Positions 55,487-64,000 are shown, numbered from the stretch's first letter. The stretch is DNA of 64,000 nt from Streptomyces sp. AJS327 (GCF_013450295.1 NZ_SKBR01000001.1:1748501-1812500), one strand, 5' to 3'. The notes: generated by a model not told the origin, from the sequence alone. Numbers and translations are program-made.

Positions 55487-56212
55487 ATGGCCACGCTCAT
55501 CCTTCTGCGGCACGGACGGTCCACCGCCAACACCGAGGGGCTCCTCGCGGGCAGGACGCCCGGTGTCGCGCTGGACGAACACGGACGGGAGCAGGCCGGG
55601 GCGCTCCCCGGCCGGCTGCGCGAGCTGCCGCTCACCGCCGTGGTGAGCAGCCCGCTCCAGCGCTGCCGGGAGACCGTCGCACCGCTGCTCGCCGCCCGCC
55701 CGGAGCTGCGCTCGCACATCGAGGAGCGGATCACCGAGTGCGACTACGGCGACTGGAGCGGACGCAAACTCGCCGAACTGTCCGGGGAGCCCCTGATGGG
55801 CACCGTGCAGCAGCACCCCTCCGCCGCCGCCTTCCCCGGCGGGGAGTCGATGCGCGCCATGCAGCACCGCGCCGTCGAGGCGGTGCGCGAGTGGAACGCC
55901 CGGCTCGACGCGGAGCACGACGGGGACGCCCACTACCTCATGTGCTCCCACGGCGACATCATCAAGTCGATCGTCGCCGACGCGCTCGGCGCGCACCTCG
56001 ACCTCTTCCAGCGGATCTCCGTGTCCCCGTGCTCGGTCACCGTCATCCGCTACACCCCGCAGCGCCCCTTCCTGCTCCGCCTCGGCGACACCGGGGAACT
56101 CGCCTCGCTCGCGCCCGCCGCCCCCGTCGAGGAGGACGGCGAGCCCGGGCCGGGCGTTCCCGGGCCGACCACGGACGAGGACGGGCAGGCCACCGTCGGC
56201 GGCGGAGCCTAG
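55487..56212 (+). CDS. Histidine phosphatase family protein (phosphoglycerate mutase-like)
   Basis: This 241-residue protein is of the histidine phosphatase superfamily. The phospho-acceptor motif LLRHGRSTAN lies at the N-terminus and the second catalytic His is in LMCSHGDIIK. In actinomycetes this gene is typically followed by DUF3090 and SCO1664-type genes and mshC, as here, suggesting a conserved set. Its substrate is unknown. The C-terminal ~35 residues are low-complexity Pro/Gly/Glu. Confidence 0.93.
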   Translation: MATLILLRHGRSTANTEGLLAGRTPGVALDEHGREQAGALPGRLRELPLTAVVSSPLQRCRETVAPLLAARPELRSHIEERITECDYGDWSGRKLAELSGEPLMGTVQQHPSAAAFPGGESMRAMQHRAVEAVREWNARLDAEHDGDAHYLMCSHGDIIKSIVADALGAHLDLFQRISVSPCSVTVIRYTPQRPFLLRLGDTGELASLAPAAPVEEDGEPGPGVPGPTTDEDGQATVGGGA

Positions 56213-56414
56213 CCCTCCGCCCGGGCTCGGCGTCTCGCCGGGACCGGGTGCGCGGGCCGCCGCCCGCCGCCTCCGGAGCGCGGGCCCGCGCCGCCCGTCT
56301 CCGGCAAGATCCACAGAGCGCACCCTGAGCGCGATGATCGGCAAGGGCAGTAGGGTTCCTTTGGCAGAGCGGTCGCCACGGGGGCCGCAGATACCGACTT
56401 CAACGGAGCAGGAC

Positions 56415-57005
56415 GTGTCCCGTCAGGTGTTCCTCTACGACCCACCGGAGCGGTTCGTCGCCGGGACGGTGGGGCTGCCTGGCCGCCGCACCTTCTTCCT
56501 CCAGGCCACGGCGGGTAACCGCACCACCAGCGTGGCGCTGGAAAAGGCACAGGTCGAGGCGCTGGCCGAGCGGATCGACGAACTGCTCGACGAGGTCGTG
56601 CGGCGGTCCGGCGGCAACGCCCCCGTACCCGCCGTGGCGCCCAGCGAGGTGGACGACACCGGTCCGCTCAGCTCGCCGGTCGAGGAGGAGTTCCGCGTCG
56701 GCACCATGGCGCTCGCCTGGGACGGCGACGGCGACCGCATGGTCGTGGAGGCACAGGCCCTGGTCGAGCTGGAGGCCGACTCGGACGAGGACCTCGCCGA
56801 CGCGGAGGAGCGGCTCCTCCAGGACGACGAACACGGCCCGCCGATGCTGCGCGTGCGGATCAGCGGCACCATGGCCCGGGCGTTCGCGAAGCGCGCGCTC
56901 GCCATCGTGCACGCGGGTCGCCCGCCGTGCCCGCTCTGTAGCCTGCCGCTCGACCCGGAGGGACACGTATGCCCGCGTCAGAACGGATACCGTCGCGGCG
57001 AATGA
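56415..57005 (+). CDS. DUF3090 family protein
   Basis: This 196-residue protein matches actinobacterial DUF3090 (SRQVFLYDPPERFVAGTVG at the start). Its C-terminus carries CPLCSLPLDPEGHVCP, a CxxC...C cluster that probably binds zinc. The GTG at 56415 has a GGAG box 6 bp upstream. The following gene starts within its last 12 codons, in another frame, so the two are coupled. The function is unknown, but the pairing with the kinase-like neighbour suggests a shared role. Confidence 0.9.
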   Translation: MSRQVFLYDPPERFVAGTVGLPGRRTFFLQATAGNRTTSVALEKAQVEALAERIDELLDEVVRRSGGNAPVPAVAPSEVDDTGPLSSPVEEEFRVGTMALAWDGDGDRMVVEAQALVELEADSDEDLADAEERLLQDDEHGPPMLRVRISGTMARAFAKRALAIVHAGRPPCPLCSLPLDPEGHVCPRQNGYRRGE

Positions 57006-58000
57006 CGGGTCCCCAAGGACCGGAGGCCGCGCGGCGGTTGTCGGGCGAGGCGGTGCGCGCCGTCCTGCGGAGTGGGACGCTCACCGTCCGGGGCCAGCTG
57101 CGCGGCGCCTCGAACGCGGTGCTGTACGGCGAGGTCACCCACGAGGGCCGGACACTGCCCTGCGTCTACAAACCGGTCGCCGGGGAGCGCCCCCTCTGGG
57201 ACTTCCCGGACGGCACGCTGGCCCAGCGCGAGGTCGCCGCCTACGAGGTGTCGCGTGTGACCGGCTGGGACCTGATCCCCGCCACCGTGCTGCGCGACGG
57301 CCCGTACGGCGAGGGCATGTGCCAGGCGTGGGTCGGGCCCCCGCCGGACGGCGGGCCGGAGGACTCCGGAACCGCCACCCCGCCGGCCGCTCCCGAGCGG
57401 GCCGCGGCTGAGCCGTCCGGACCGGAAGCGGCGCACACCCCGGACGACGGAGCCGGGCGCGGGGCCGTCCAGAACACCGGAGAAACCGGGGACGCCGGGA
57501 GCGAGGACGATCCGCTCGGGCAGCTCCTCGCCCTGGTTGAGGGCGACGAGCCGGGCGAGGGCTGGAAGGCGGTCGGCCACGCCGAGGTCGGCGGCGGCCG
57601 GACCGCGCTGCTGGTACACGCGGACGACCCCCGGCTGCGGCGGCTGGCCGTACTCGACGCCGTCATCAACAACGCGGACCGCAAGGGTGGCCATCTGCTG
57701 CGCGCCCCCGGAGGGTGGCTCTACGCCATCGACCACGGCGTCACCTTCAGCGCCGACGACAAACTCCGCACCCTGCTCTGGGGCTGGGCGGGGGAGGAGC
57801 TGACGGCGGAGGCCACCGAGACGCTGCGGGGACTGGCCGCCGAGCTGGCCGAGGGCGCCCCCCTGGCGCTGCGGCTGGCCGCCCTGCTGACCCCGGTGGA
57901 GGTCGAGGCGGTCCGCAAGCGGGTGGCCACCCTGCTCGGCACCCTCCGGCACCCGCTGCCCAGCGGCGACTGGCCCGCCATCCCCTGGCCCCCGGTCTGA
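56969..58000 (+). CDS. SCO1664 family protein (phosphatidylinositol 3/4-kinase-like fold)
   Basis: This 343-residue protein belongs to the SCO1664 group, which shares a kinase-like fold with PI3/4-kinases. Visible elements are the nucleotide-site Lys in LPCVYKPVAGERPLW, NNADRKGGHLL (catalytic loop-like) and AIDHGVTF (metal loop-like). A low-complexity insert (about residues 128-180) is rich in Pro, Glu and Ala. I chose the ATG at 56969 because a GGAGGG box lies 6 bp upstream; it overlaps the DUF3090 gene by 37 bp. An alternative ATG at 57002 overlaps the stop but lacks a good box. Kinase activity has not, to my knowledge, been shown. Confidence 0.87.
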   Translation: MPASERIPSRRMTGPQGPEAARRLSGEAVRAVLRSGTLTVRGQLRGASNAVLYGEVTHEGRTLPCVYKPVAGERPLWDFPDGTLAQREVAAYEVSRVTGWDLIPATVLRDGPYGEGMCQAWVGPPPDGGPEDSGTATPPAAPERAAAEPSGPEAAHTPDDGAGRGAVQNTGETGDAGSEDDPLGQLLALVEGDEPGEGWKAVGHAEVGGGRTALLVHADDPRLRRLAVLDAVINNADRKGGHLLRAPGGWLYAIDHGVTFSADDKLRTLLWGWAGEELTAEATETLRGLAAELAEGAPLALRLAALLTPVEVEAVRKRVATLLGTLRHPLPSGDWPAIPWPPV

Positions 58001-58105
58001 CGGCCGACCGGCCGGCCCGCCCCCGTCCCTGACCAGCGGGTCCGGCCGCCGACCCGCCGGGCGGACCGGGCGGTGGCGGCGGTCTCGGGACAGCGGCGGA
58101 CCCCG

Positions 58106-58143
58106 GGGGCCGGACACCGGCGACCCGGGGCCGGACACCGGCG
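58106..58143 (+). repeat. Short direct repeat upstream of mshC
   Basis: GGGGCCGGACACCGGCG occurs at 58106-58122 and 58127-58143 in the 225-bp gap before mshC. Each copy holds the palindromic CCGGACACCGG-like core. No function is evident. Confidence 0.5.
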
Positions 58144-58213
58144 CGATCCGGCCGTTCTCGTGGGTGCCTCAGATACCAGCAGTCCCGTTCGTATGCGGAA
58201 CAGCTATCCGGGT

Positions 58214-58219
58214 TAGGCT
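58214..58219 (+). promoter_or_regulatory. Candidate -10 of a leaderless mshC promoter
   Basis: TAGGCT lies 6 bp before the mshC ATG at 58226, and there is no ribosome-binding site. A leaderless mshC transcript is the simplest reading. Confidence 0.5.
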
Positions 58220-58225
58220 CACAGC

Positions 58226-59455
58226 ATGCATGCCTGGCCCGCTTCCGAGGTCCCCGCTCTGCCTGGTCAGGGCCGCGACCTGGAGCTCCACGACACCGCG
58301 ACCGGCGGACGGGTCACCCTCGCCCCCGGCCAGGTCGCCCGTATCTACGTCTGTGGCATCACCCCGTACGACGCGACACATCTCGGACACGCGGCGACGT
58401 ACAACGCGTTCGACCTCGTGCAGCGCGTATGGCTCGACACCAAGCGGCAGGTCCTCTACATACAGAACGTCACCGACATCGACGACCCGCTGCTGGAGCG
58501 GGCCGCGGCCACCGGCGTCGACTGGGCGGAGCTGGCCGAACGCGAGACCGCCCTCTTCCGGGAGGACATGACGGCCCTGCGGATGCTCCCGCCGGAGCAC
58601 TTCGTGGGCGCCGTCGAGGCCATCCCCTGGATCGTCCCGATGGTCGAGCGCCTCCGGGACGCCGGAGCCGCGTACGAACTCGACGGCGACACCTACTTCT
58701 CCGTCGAGTCCGACCCGCACTTCGGGGAGGTCTCCGGGCTCGACGCCGCGGCCATGCGGCTGCTCTCCGCCGAGCGGGGCGGCGACCCGGAACGCCCCGG
58801 CAAGAAGAACCCCCTCGACCCGATGCTCTGGACGGCGGCCCGCCCGGGCGAACCCCGGTGGGACGGCGCCTCGTTGGGGCCCGGCCGCCCCGGCTGGCAC
58901 ATCGAGTGCGTCGCGATCGCCCTGCGCCACCTGGGCATGGGCTTCGACGTGCAGGGCGGCGGATCCGACCTGGTCTTCCCGCACCACGAGATGGGTGCCT
59001 CCCACGCCCAGGCGCTCACCGGCGAGTTCCCCTACGCCAGGACCTACGCGCACGCCGGGATGGTCGGCCTGGACGGCGCCAAGATGTCCAAGTCCAAGGG
59101 CAACCTGGTCTTCGTCTCCCAGCTGCGGAAGGACGGCGTGGACCCGGCCGCCATCCGGCTGGCGCTGCTCGCCCACCACTACCGTGCCGACTGGGAGTAC
59201 AGCGCGGCGGTGCTGGACGAGGCGCGGGAGCGGCTCGCCCGCTGGCGCGCCGCGGTCTCCCGGCCGGACGGACCGCCGGCGGAGGACCTGCTGGCAGAGA
59301 TCCGGGCGGCCCTCGCCGACGACCTGGACTCCCCGGCGGCGCTGGCCGCCGTCGACCGCTGGGCCGCCACCCAGGCGGAGCGCGGCGGGGACGACCCGGG
59401 GGCGCCCGGACTGGTCTCCCGCGCCGTCGACGCGCTGCTGGGGGTCGCCCTCTAA
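58226..59455 (+). CDS. mshC: L-cysteine:1D-myo-inositol 2-amino-2-deoxy-alpha-D-glucopyranoside ligase MshC
   Basis: This 409-residue class I aminoacyl-tRNA-synthetase-like enzyme joins cysteine to glucosaminyl-inositol using ATP, the committed step of mycothiol synthesis in the cytoplasm. The HIGH-like motif is THLGH (51-55), the zinc and cysteine-binding Cys43 lies in [10 protein letters not shown], and KMSKS is at 286-290. It lacks the anticodon-binding tail of CysS, and its length matches MshC. The actinobacterial context (DUF3090, SCO1664-type and PAC2 genes nearby) supports mshC over cysS. Confidence 0.95.
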   Translation: MHAWPASEVPALPGQGRDLELHDTATGGRVTLAPGQVARIYVCGITPYDATHLGHAATYNAFDLVQRVWLDTKRQVLYIQNVTDIDDPLLERAAATGVDWAELAERETALFREDMTALRMLPPEHFVGAVEAIPWIVPMVERLRDAGAAYELDGDTYFSVESDPHFGEVSGLDAAAMRLLSAERGGDPERPGKKNPLDPMLWTAARPGEPRWDGASLGPGRPGWHIECVAIALRHLGMGFDVQGGGSDLVFPHHEMGASHAQALTGEFPYARTYAHAGMVGLDGAKMSKSKGNLVFVSQLRKDGVDPAAIRLALLAHHYRADWEYSAAVLDEARERLARWRAAVSRPDGPPAEDLLAEIRAALADDLDSPAALAAVDRWAATQAERGGDDPGAPGLVSRAVDALLGVAL

Positions 59456-59463
59456 CCGGCGCC

Positions 59464-59491
59464 GGGCCGCCGGGAGTTGACCCGGCGGCCC
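59464..59491 (+). terminator. Terminator after mshC
   Basis: An 11-bp perfect stem (GGGCCGCCGGG and complement) with loop AGTTGA lies 9 bp past the mshC stop. It may also serve the broken gene on the other strand. Confidence 0.75.
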
Positions 59492-59555
59492 ACCCGGTGA
59501 CCGCGCGCCCCGGCCCAGTTCCCGCCGCCCGGTCCAGCCGCCGGTCCCTGGCCGC

Positions 59556-59986
59556 TCAGTCGGTGCGGGAGTGTGCGGCGAGGAAGTCGTCGAAGGTGCG
59601 CGGAGCGTGCCCGGTCAGCTCGCGCACCGCCGTGGTCACCTCGGAGGGCGCTCCGGCGGCCAGATCGGCGTAGAGCCAGAGCAGGCCGATATCCTCACCA
59701 CGCGGGAGACCCCCGCCGTCCGGGCCGCCTCGATGGCGGCGCGCCACTGGCGCACCGTGGGCCGCTCGCCCTCGACGGGCACCGCGCCCCCGCTGTTGAG
59801 CAGCGACTGGTCGGCGCCGCGCAGCGCCGCCGCGAGGGAGGCGGGGTCGTCGAGATCGCCGCGACCACCTCGCGGCCGCGGCCCCCGCCGGGTCCCGGAC
59901 AAGGGCCTGAAAGGGCGGCCGAGCCGGGTGAGTTGCTCCACCAGGTGACGGCCGATGGTGCCGGTGGCACCCGTGACGAGAACCAT
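59556..59986 (-). pseudogene. Broken NmrA-like NAD(P)-binding protein gene
   Basis: The ATG at 59986 opens a Rossmann-fold sequence (MVLVTGATGTIGRHLVEQL), but no single frame carries the protein. Continuation to FQALVRDPAGA needs one shift near 59910; DLDDPASLAAALRGADQSLL returns in the first frame, and the C-terminal LTGHAPRTFDDFLAAH is again in the other frame. The family is about 280 residues, while only ~143 codons lie between start and stop, so the middle third is missing. The pieces have the order expected of NmrA/SDR-a5 proteins. I call it a decayed gene with at least two shifts and an internal deletion. It is divergent from the TetR gene, a common regulator-target layout. Confidence 0.8.
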
Positions 59987-60056
59987 CTGTCCTCCGTCTA
60001 GCCTGAGCGTGACCTCTGCACGAGTTCCGGATAGTCAGTCGAGGAGCCCTCACCAC

Positions 60057-60701
60057 ATGGTCGAGTCCGCACCACCCGCACCACCTTCACCACCCCCACC
60101 TCCCGCGCCACGCGCCCGGCGGCGACGCGCGGACGCCCAGCGCAACCGCGAACGCCTGCTGACGGAGGCCGACGCCGTCTTCCAGGAGCAGGGAACCCAG
60201 GCGTCCCTGGAGCGGATCGCCCGCCGGGCGGGCGTCGCCATCGGCACGCTCTACGCCCACTTCCCCAGCCGGCGGGCGCTGCTGGGGGAACTGCTGGCCG
60301 AACGCCAGCAGCGCGTCTTCGACGCCGCCGACGAACTGCTCGGCCAGGAGCCGCCCGCCTCCCCGCGGGACGCGCTCGTCAGCTGGATGCACGTCGTCGC
60401 CGAGTACTCGGCCGTCTACAGCGGACTGGCGGAACAGCTGCTCGGCAGCCTGGACGACGAGGACTCCGCCCTGCACACCGCCTGCCGCAGGGTGGCGGAG
60501 GCGGGGGAGCGGCTGGTCGAGCGGGCCCACGCCGCGGGGGAGATCAGGGCCGACGTCACGGCCGAGGACGTCTTCGCGCTCATCAACGCCGCCGCCTGGC
60601 TCCGGGGCAGGCTCCGCGACCCGGCCGCGGCGGAGCGGGTGACCTCCGTTATCTGCGGCGGACTGTCCGCCCCGGCGGCCCAGGCTCCGGCCACGGACTG
60701 A
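60057..60701 (+). CDS. TetR-family transcriptional regulator
   Basis: This 214-residue regulator has a TetR HTH at about residues 26-72 (ASLERIARRAGVAIGTLYAH then FPSRRALL) preceded by a proline-rich, arginine-rich N-terminus. The C-terminal ligand domain is helical. The ATG has a GAGGAG box 10 bp upstream. It is divergent from the broken NmrA-like gene, which was probably its target. With that target dead, it may now be orphaned or act elsewhere. Confidence 0.9.
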   Translation: MVESAPPAPPSPPPPPAPRARRRRADAQRNRERLLTEADAVFQEQGTQASLERIARRAGVAIGTLYAHFPSRRALLGELLAERQQRVFDAADELLGQEPPASPRDALVSWMHVVAEYSAVYSGLAEQLLGSLDDEDSALHTACRRVAEAGERLVERAHAAGEIRADVTAEDVFALINAAAWLRGRLRDPAAAERVTSVICGGLSAPAAQAPATD

Positions 60702-60814
60702 GCGGCCGGCGCCCGCCGCCCGCGCCGGCACGGCGAGGCGCGGCCCGGGACACCGACCACCCGCACCGGTGCACGACGCACCGGAGCGGCGACCGGTGAG
60801 CTGGTGTGGGCTGG

Positions 60815-61909
60815 CTAGCGTTCGGTGCCCGGACCTCCGGAGTCCTCCGGACCCTCGGACGGGCCGGAGGCGTCACCCTCGGACGGGCCGGAGGCGTCGT
60901 CCGAGGACGGGCCCGCGGAGCCACCGTCGCCGGACTCGCCACCCTCCTCCGGCTCCCGGGGACCCCGCTTCGGGCCCCTGCCCCGATCCCCGCCCGCCGG
61001 GCCGGGATCGCGCAGATACGGTCCTCCTGAGTCGGCGGCACCCGCCGGACCCGGACCACCGTCCCGGCGGCGCAGATAGCGCTCGAACTCCTTCGCGATG
61101 GCCTCGCCCGACGCCTCCGGCAACTCGGCCGTGTCCCGCGCCTCCTCCAGCGACTGCACGTACTCCGCGACCTCGCTGTCCTCCGCCGCGAGCTGGTCCA
61201 CGCCCAGCTGCCAGGCCCGCGCGTCCTCCGGCAGCTCGCCCAGCGGGATCCGCAGACTCAGCAGATCCTCCAGCCGGTTCAGCAGCGCGAGCGTGGCCTT
61301 CGGGTTGGGCGGCTGCGAGACGTAGTGCGGCACCGCCGCCCAGAGGCTCGCCGCCGGTACCCCGGCGTGCGTGCACGCCTCCTGAAGAATCCCGACGATG
61401 CCCGTCGGGCCCTCGTACCGGGACTCCTCCAGGTTCATCGTCCGCGCGAGATCCGGATCGGAGGTCACCCCCGTCACCGGGACCGGACGGGTGTGCGGGG
61501 TGTCGCCCAGCAGCGCGCCCATCACCACCACCAGCTCGACACCCAGCTCGTGCGCGAAACCCAGCAGCTCGTTACAGAAGGAACGCCAGCGCATGCTGGG
61601 CTCCGTGCCCCGCACCAGCACCAGGTCCCGGGGCTTGCCCTTGCCGCCCGCGCTGTCCACGCGCACCACCGAGAGACGGGTGGTCGGCCAGGTGATCTTG
61701 CGTACGCCGCCGTCCAGCCAGACCTGCGGACGGTTGACCTGGAAGTCGTAGTAGTCCTCGGCGTCCAGCGCCGCGAACACCTCGCCCTTCCACTCCTGTT
61801 CGAGGTGCGCGATCGCGGAGGAGGCGGCGTCACCCGCGTCGTTCCAGCCCTCGAACGCGGCCACCATGACCGGGTCGACCAGCTCGGGAACTCCTTCGAG
61901 CTCGATCAC
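60815..61909 (-). CDS. PAC2 family protein
   Basis: This 364-residue protein has the PAC2 fold (proteasome assembly chaperone 2-like), common next to mshC in actinobacteria. Typical blocks are VMVAAFEGWNDAGDAASSAI, VVVMGALLGDTPHTRPVPVT and GPTGIVGILQEACTHAGVPA. The last ~80 residues are a low-complexity tail of Gly, Pro, Ser, Asp and Glu with SGPSEGDASGPSEG repeats. I chose GTG at 61909 because a GGAGG box lies about 7 bp upstream; the upstream open frame is unlike the family. The function in bacteria is unknown. Confidence 0.92.
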   Translation of the reverse strand: MIELEGVPELVDPVMVAAFEGWNDAGDAASSAIAHLEQEWKGEVFAALDAEDYYDFQVNRPQVWLDGGVRKITWPTTRLSVVRVDSAGGKGKPRDLVLVRGTEPSMRWRSFCNELLGFAHELGVELVVVMGALLGDTPHTRPVPVTGVTSDPDLARTMNLEESRYEGPTGIVGILQEACTHAGVPAASLWAAVPHYVSQPPNPKATLALLNRLEDLLSLRIPLGELPEDARAWQLGVDQLAAEDSEVAEYVQSLEEARDTAELPEASGEAIAKEFERYLRRRDGGPGPAGAADSGGPYLRDPGPAGGDRGRGPKRGPREPEEGGESGDGGSAGPSSDDASGPSEGDASGPSEGPEDSGGPGTER

Positions 61910-62223
61910 CCAGCGCCTCCTTCCGGCCGGAGGGAGCGACCGCCCCGCGCCGGCAGACGTACCCAGTACCTGTTGCGTGCTGCCCCAGCCTACGGCGTGA
62001 CGCTGCCCGCACCGCAGCCCCCGCACGCCTCCGAATCCGTCCCGGCGTACGCCTCAAGCCAGCACCGCGAACGGCCCGTTCCCCCACCGGACCGCCACCC
62101 CCGGCGCCCCGCCCCAGCCGCCGCGACCCCGGGGGCCGCACCGAGGGGCCGCGGGGGCGCGGCGGAGGACCGGGGGCGGACGGGAGACGGACGGGGAGGA
62201 CCGGATCCGCGCGCCGGACGTGA
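61910..62223. other. Non-coding region between glpD terminator and PAC2 gene
   Basis: In 314 very GC-rich bases I see no supported gene. It should hold the promoter of the PAC2 gene; no clear -35/-10 pair was found. Confidence 0.5.
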
Positions 62224-62260
62224 CCGGTCCCCGCCCCCGGGGGAGCGGGGCGGGGACCGG
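62224..62260 (-). terminator. Terminator of the glpK-glpD operon
   Basis: A 14-bp perfect stem (CCGGTCCCCGCCCC and complement) with a 9-base loop lies 11 bp past the glpD stop on the minus strand. It is the strongest hairpin in this part of the window. Confidence 0.8.
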
Positions 62261-62271
62261 CGTTCCGTGGC

Positions 62272-63876
62272 TCAGCGCGCGGCCAGGACCTTCTCCACTC
62301 CGGCGCGCACCGCGTCGTCGTCCAGTCCACGCACGGTCAGCGTGGTGCGCCGCCGCAGCACGTCCTCCGCCGTCACGGCCCACTCGTAGTCCCGCGCGTA
62401 CACCACCTGCGCCCAGATCTCCGGCCCGTCCGGGTGGATCCGCTCGCCCAGCGCCGGGTCCTCGTTCACCAGCCGCGCCACGTCGAACGCCAACGAACCG
62501 TAGTGCGTGGCCAGTTGACGGGCCGTCCCGGGATCCATCCGGACCCCCGACGTCCGGTCGGCCAGCAGCCGGTGCGCCACCGCGTTCGGGTTGGCCACAC
62601 CGGGCAGCGGGGTGCGCCGCACCAGCGAGCCCACCGGCTGCATGTCCCCGGCGAGCGAGTCGCCCGGCAGTCTGGCGAGCTTGTCCAGCACCGTACGGCC
62701 GATGTGCCGGTAGGTCGTCCACTTGCCGCCGGCGACCGACAGCATCCCGCCCGGCCCCTCGTTGACCACCGTCTCCCGCTTCGCTGACGCGACGCCGCCC
62801 GGACCGCCCGGCAGCACCCGCAGCCCCGCGAAGGCGTACGTCATCAGATCCCGGGACAGCTGCTCGTCCCGGACCGAGAACGACGCCTCGTCCAGGATCT
62901 GGTCGATGTCCGCCTCGGTGGCGCGCACCTCACCCGGATCGCCCTCGTACACCTCGTCCGTGGTGCCCAGCAGCAGCTGGTCCTCCCACGGCAGCGCGAA
63001 CGTGATGCGGTACTTGTCGATGGGCGTCGCCATCGCCGCCCGCCACGGCGCCCGCCGCCGCAGCACCACGTGCGCGCCCTTGGACAGCCGCACGGACGGC
63101 GCCGCGCCCGCGTCCTCCATCCGCCGCACGTGGTCGACCCACGGCCCGGTGGCGTTCAGCACGAGCCGCGCGTTCACCCCGAACTCCACGCCGTCCACGC
63201 CGTCCCGCAGCTCGGCGCCGCTGACCCGGCCCGCGGTGAAACGCAGCCCGGTCACCCGCGCGTGGTTCAGCACCGTCGCCCCGGAGGCCAGCGCCGCCCG
63301 GACCGTCATCACGGCCACCCGCGAGTCGTTCATCTGGTGATCCCCGTAGACCGCGACGGCCTTCAGGTTCTCCGTCCGCAGCCCCGGGTTCGCCGCCGCC
63401 GCCTTCGCCGGGGAGATCACCCGGCCGACGCCGTCCCCGAACGCGGAGAGCGCCGAGTACGCGAACACCCCCGCGCCCAGCTTCGTCGCCCCGTGCGGGC
63501 CGCCCCGGTAGACCGGGAGGTAGAAGGTCAGCGGGTTCACCAGGTGTGGGGCCACGTCCTTCGCCAGCACCCGGCGCTCCTGGTGGTTCTCCGCCACCAG
63601 CCGGACCGCCCCCGTCTGGAGGTAACGCAGCCCGCCGTGCACCAACTTGGACGAGGCCGACGAGGTGGCGCCGGCGAAGTCGCCGGCGTCCACCATCGCC
63701 ACCCGCAACCCCGACTGCGCGGCGTGCCAGGCGACCGAGGTACCCAGGATGCCGCCGCCGACCACCAGCAGGTCGTACGTGGCGCTCGCGAGCTGCTCCC
63801 GGGTCTCGGCGCGGCTCGGGTTGCTGCCGGCGGTCGGGTGCGTCCCGAGGGTGGGGACGCCTTGCGGGGTGTTCAT
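62272..63876 (-). CDS. glpD: Glycerol-3-phosphate dehydrogenase (FAD-dependent), GlpD
   Basis: This 534-residue membrane-associated flavoprotein oxidises glycerol 3-phosphate to dihydroxyacetone phosphate and passes electrons to quinone. The FAD motif YDLLVVGGGILGTSVAWHAA is near residue 35, and SSASSKLVHGGLRYLQ and LSVAGGKWTTYRHIG are family blocks; a C-terminal DAO_C-type domain follows. The ATG at 63876 puts the FAD motif at the usual distance. The gene starts 5 bp after the end of glpK, so the two form an operon for glycerol use. Confidence 0.95.
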   Translation of the reverse strand: MNTPQGVPTLGTHPTAGSNPSRAETREQLASATYDLLVVGGGILGTSVAWHAAQSGLRVAMVDAGDFAGATSSASSKLVHGGLRYLQTGAVRLVAENHQERRVLAKDVAPHLVNPLTFYLPVYRGGPHGATKLGAGVFAYSALSAFGDGVGRVISPAKAAAANPGLRTENLKAVAVYGDHQMNDSRVAVMTVRAALASGATVLNHARVTGLRFTAGRVSGAELRDGVDGVEFGVNARLVLNATGPWVDHVRRMEDAGAAPSVRLSKGAHVVLRRRAPWRAAMATPIDKYRITFALPWEDQLLLGTTDEVYEGDPGEVRATEADIDQILDEASFSVRDEQLSRDLMTYAFAGLRVLPGGPGGVASAKRETVVNEGPGGMLSVAGGKWTTYRHIGRTVLDKLARLPGDSLAGDMQPVGSLVRRTPLPGVANPNAVAHRLLADRTSGVRMDPGTARQLATHYGSLAFDVARLVNEDPALGERIHPDGPEIWAQVVYARDYEWAVTAEDVLRRRTTLTVRGLDDDAVRAGVEKVLAAR

Positions 63877-63881
63877 CTGTG

Positions 63882-64000
63882 TCAGTTCTCCTCTTCGAGC
63901 CAGCCCATGGTCCGCTGCACGGCCTTGAGCCAGTTCCGGTACTCGTTCTCCCGGATCTCCGGGTCCATCGTGGGCGTCCACTCCGCCGCGCGCTTCCAGT
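63882..64000 (-). CDS. glpK: Glycerol kinase GlpK, C-terminal fragment
   Basis: The last 38 codons of a gene are present on the minus strand, running off the window end. They read WKRAAEWTPTMDPEIRENEY then RNWLKAVQRTMGWLEEEN and stop, which matches the C-terminus of glycerol kinase. It precedes glpD by 5 bp. The start and the catalytic part are outside the window. Confidence 0.85.
   Translation of the reverse strand, partial: WKRAAEWTPTMDPEIRENEYRNWLKAVQRTMGWLEEEN

Overview
The window is high-GC actinomycete chromosome, almost certainly Streptomyces. The evidence is the codon use, a chaplin pair (chpH and a sortase-anchored long chaplin), the mycothiol ligase mshC, a DUF3090/SCO1664-type pair and leaderless TANNNT promoters. 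It falls into three blocks separated by clear boundaries.

Block 1 (1-33679, + strand) is the 3' part of a modular type I polyketide synthase cluster. It has five co-directional genes: a partial gene ending in an ACP; a two-module gene (KS-AT-KR-ACP twice); two one-module fully reducing genes (KS-AT-DH-ER-KR-ACP), the second ending in a thioesterase; and, after the thioesterase gene, a gene that starts with a KSQ loading module (KSQ-AT-ACP) followed by a fully reducing module. Gene order is therefore not assembly order: the last gene starts the chain and the fourth releases it. From AT motifs the starter is propionyl (decarboxylated methylmalonyl), module 1 uses malonyl, and the last four modules use methylmalonyl. 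The predicted carboxyl-end fragment is CH(OH)-CH(Me)-CH(OH)-CH(Me)-CH2-CH(Me)-CH2-CH(Me)-CO. Signs of recent remodelling are a 1,050-bp perfect repeat between the two KS domains of gene 2 and a foreign-looking malonyl AT segment in the loading gene. TTA codons in two PKS genes suggest bldA control. The upstream genes and the final product lie outside the window, so I do not name the compound.

Block 2 (33949-44151, - strand) is a tightly packed nine-gene operon with a LysR-type regulator upstream. In transcription order it encodes a two-component flavin monooxygenase oxygenase (HpaB family), an extradiol ring-cleavage dioxygenase, an RraA/HMG-type aldolase, a small cupin, an ALDH7-type semialdehyde dehydrogenase, a RidA-family deaminase, an NCS1 permease, the flavin reductase partner and an FAH-family enzyme. 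Together they describe import, hydroxylation, meta-cleavage, oxidation, deamination and aldol cleavage of what is probably a nitrogen-containing aromatic. I do not recognise this gene combination as a described pathway.

Block 3 (44588-64000) looks like conserved Streptomyces core. It holds tRNA-Leu(GAG), an M20 peptidase, two chaplins, DUF5703, a conserved hypothetical, a degenerate RecD-like protein, an aldo/keto reductase, a luciferase-like oxidoreductase with a perfect palindromic operator, a ferritin-like protein, CorA, a histidine phosphatase, DUF3090, an SCO1664-type kinase-like protein, mshC, a broken NmrA-like gene divergent from a TetR regulator, a PAC2 protein, glpD and the 3' end of glpK. 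Strong hairpins separate most transcription units. The tRNA marks the border between accessory blocks 1-2 and this core.
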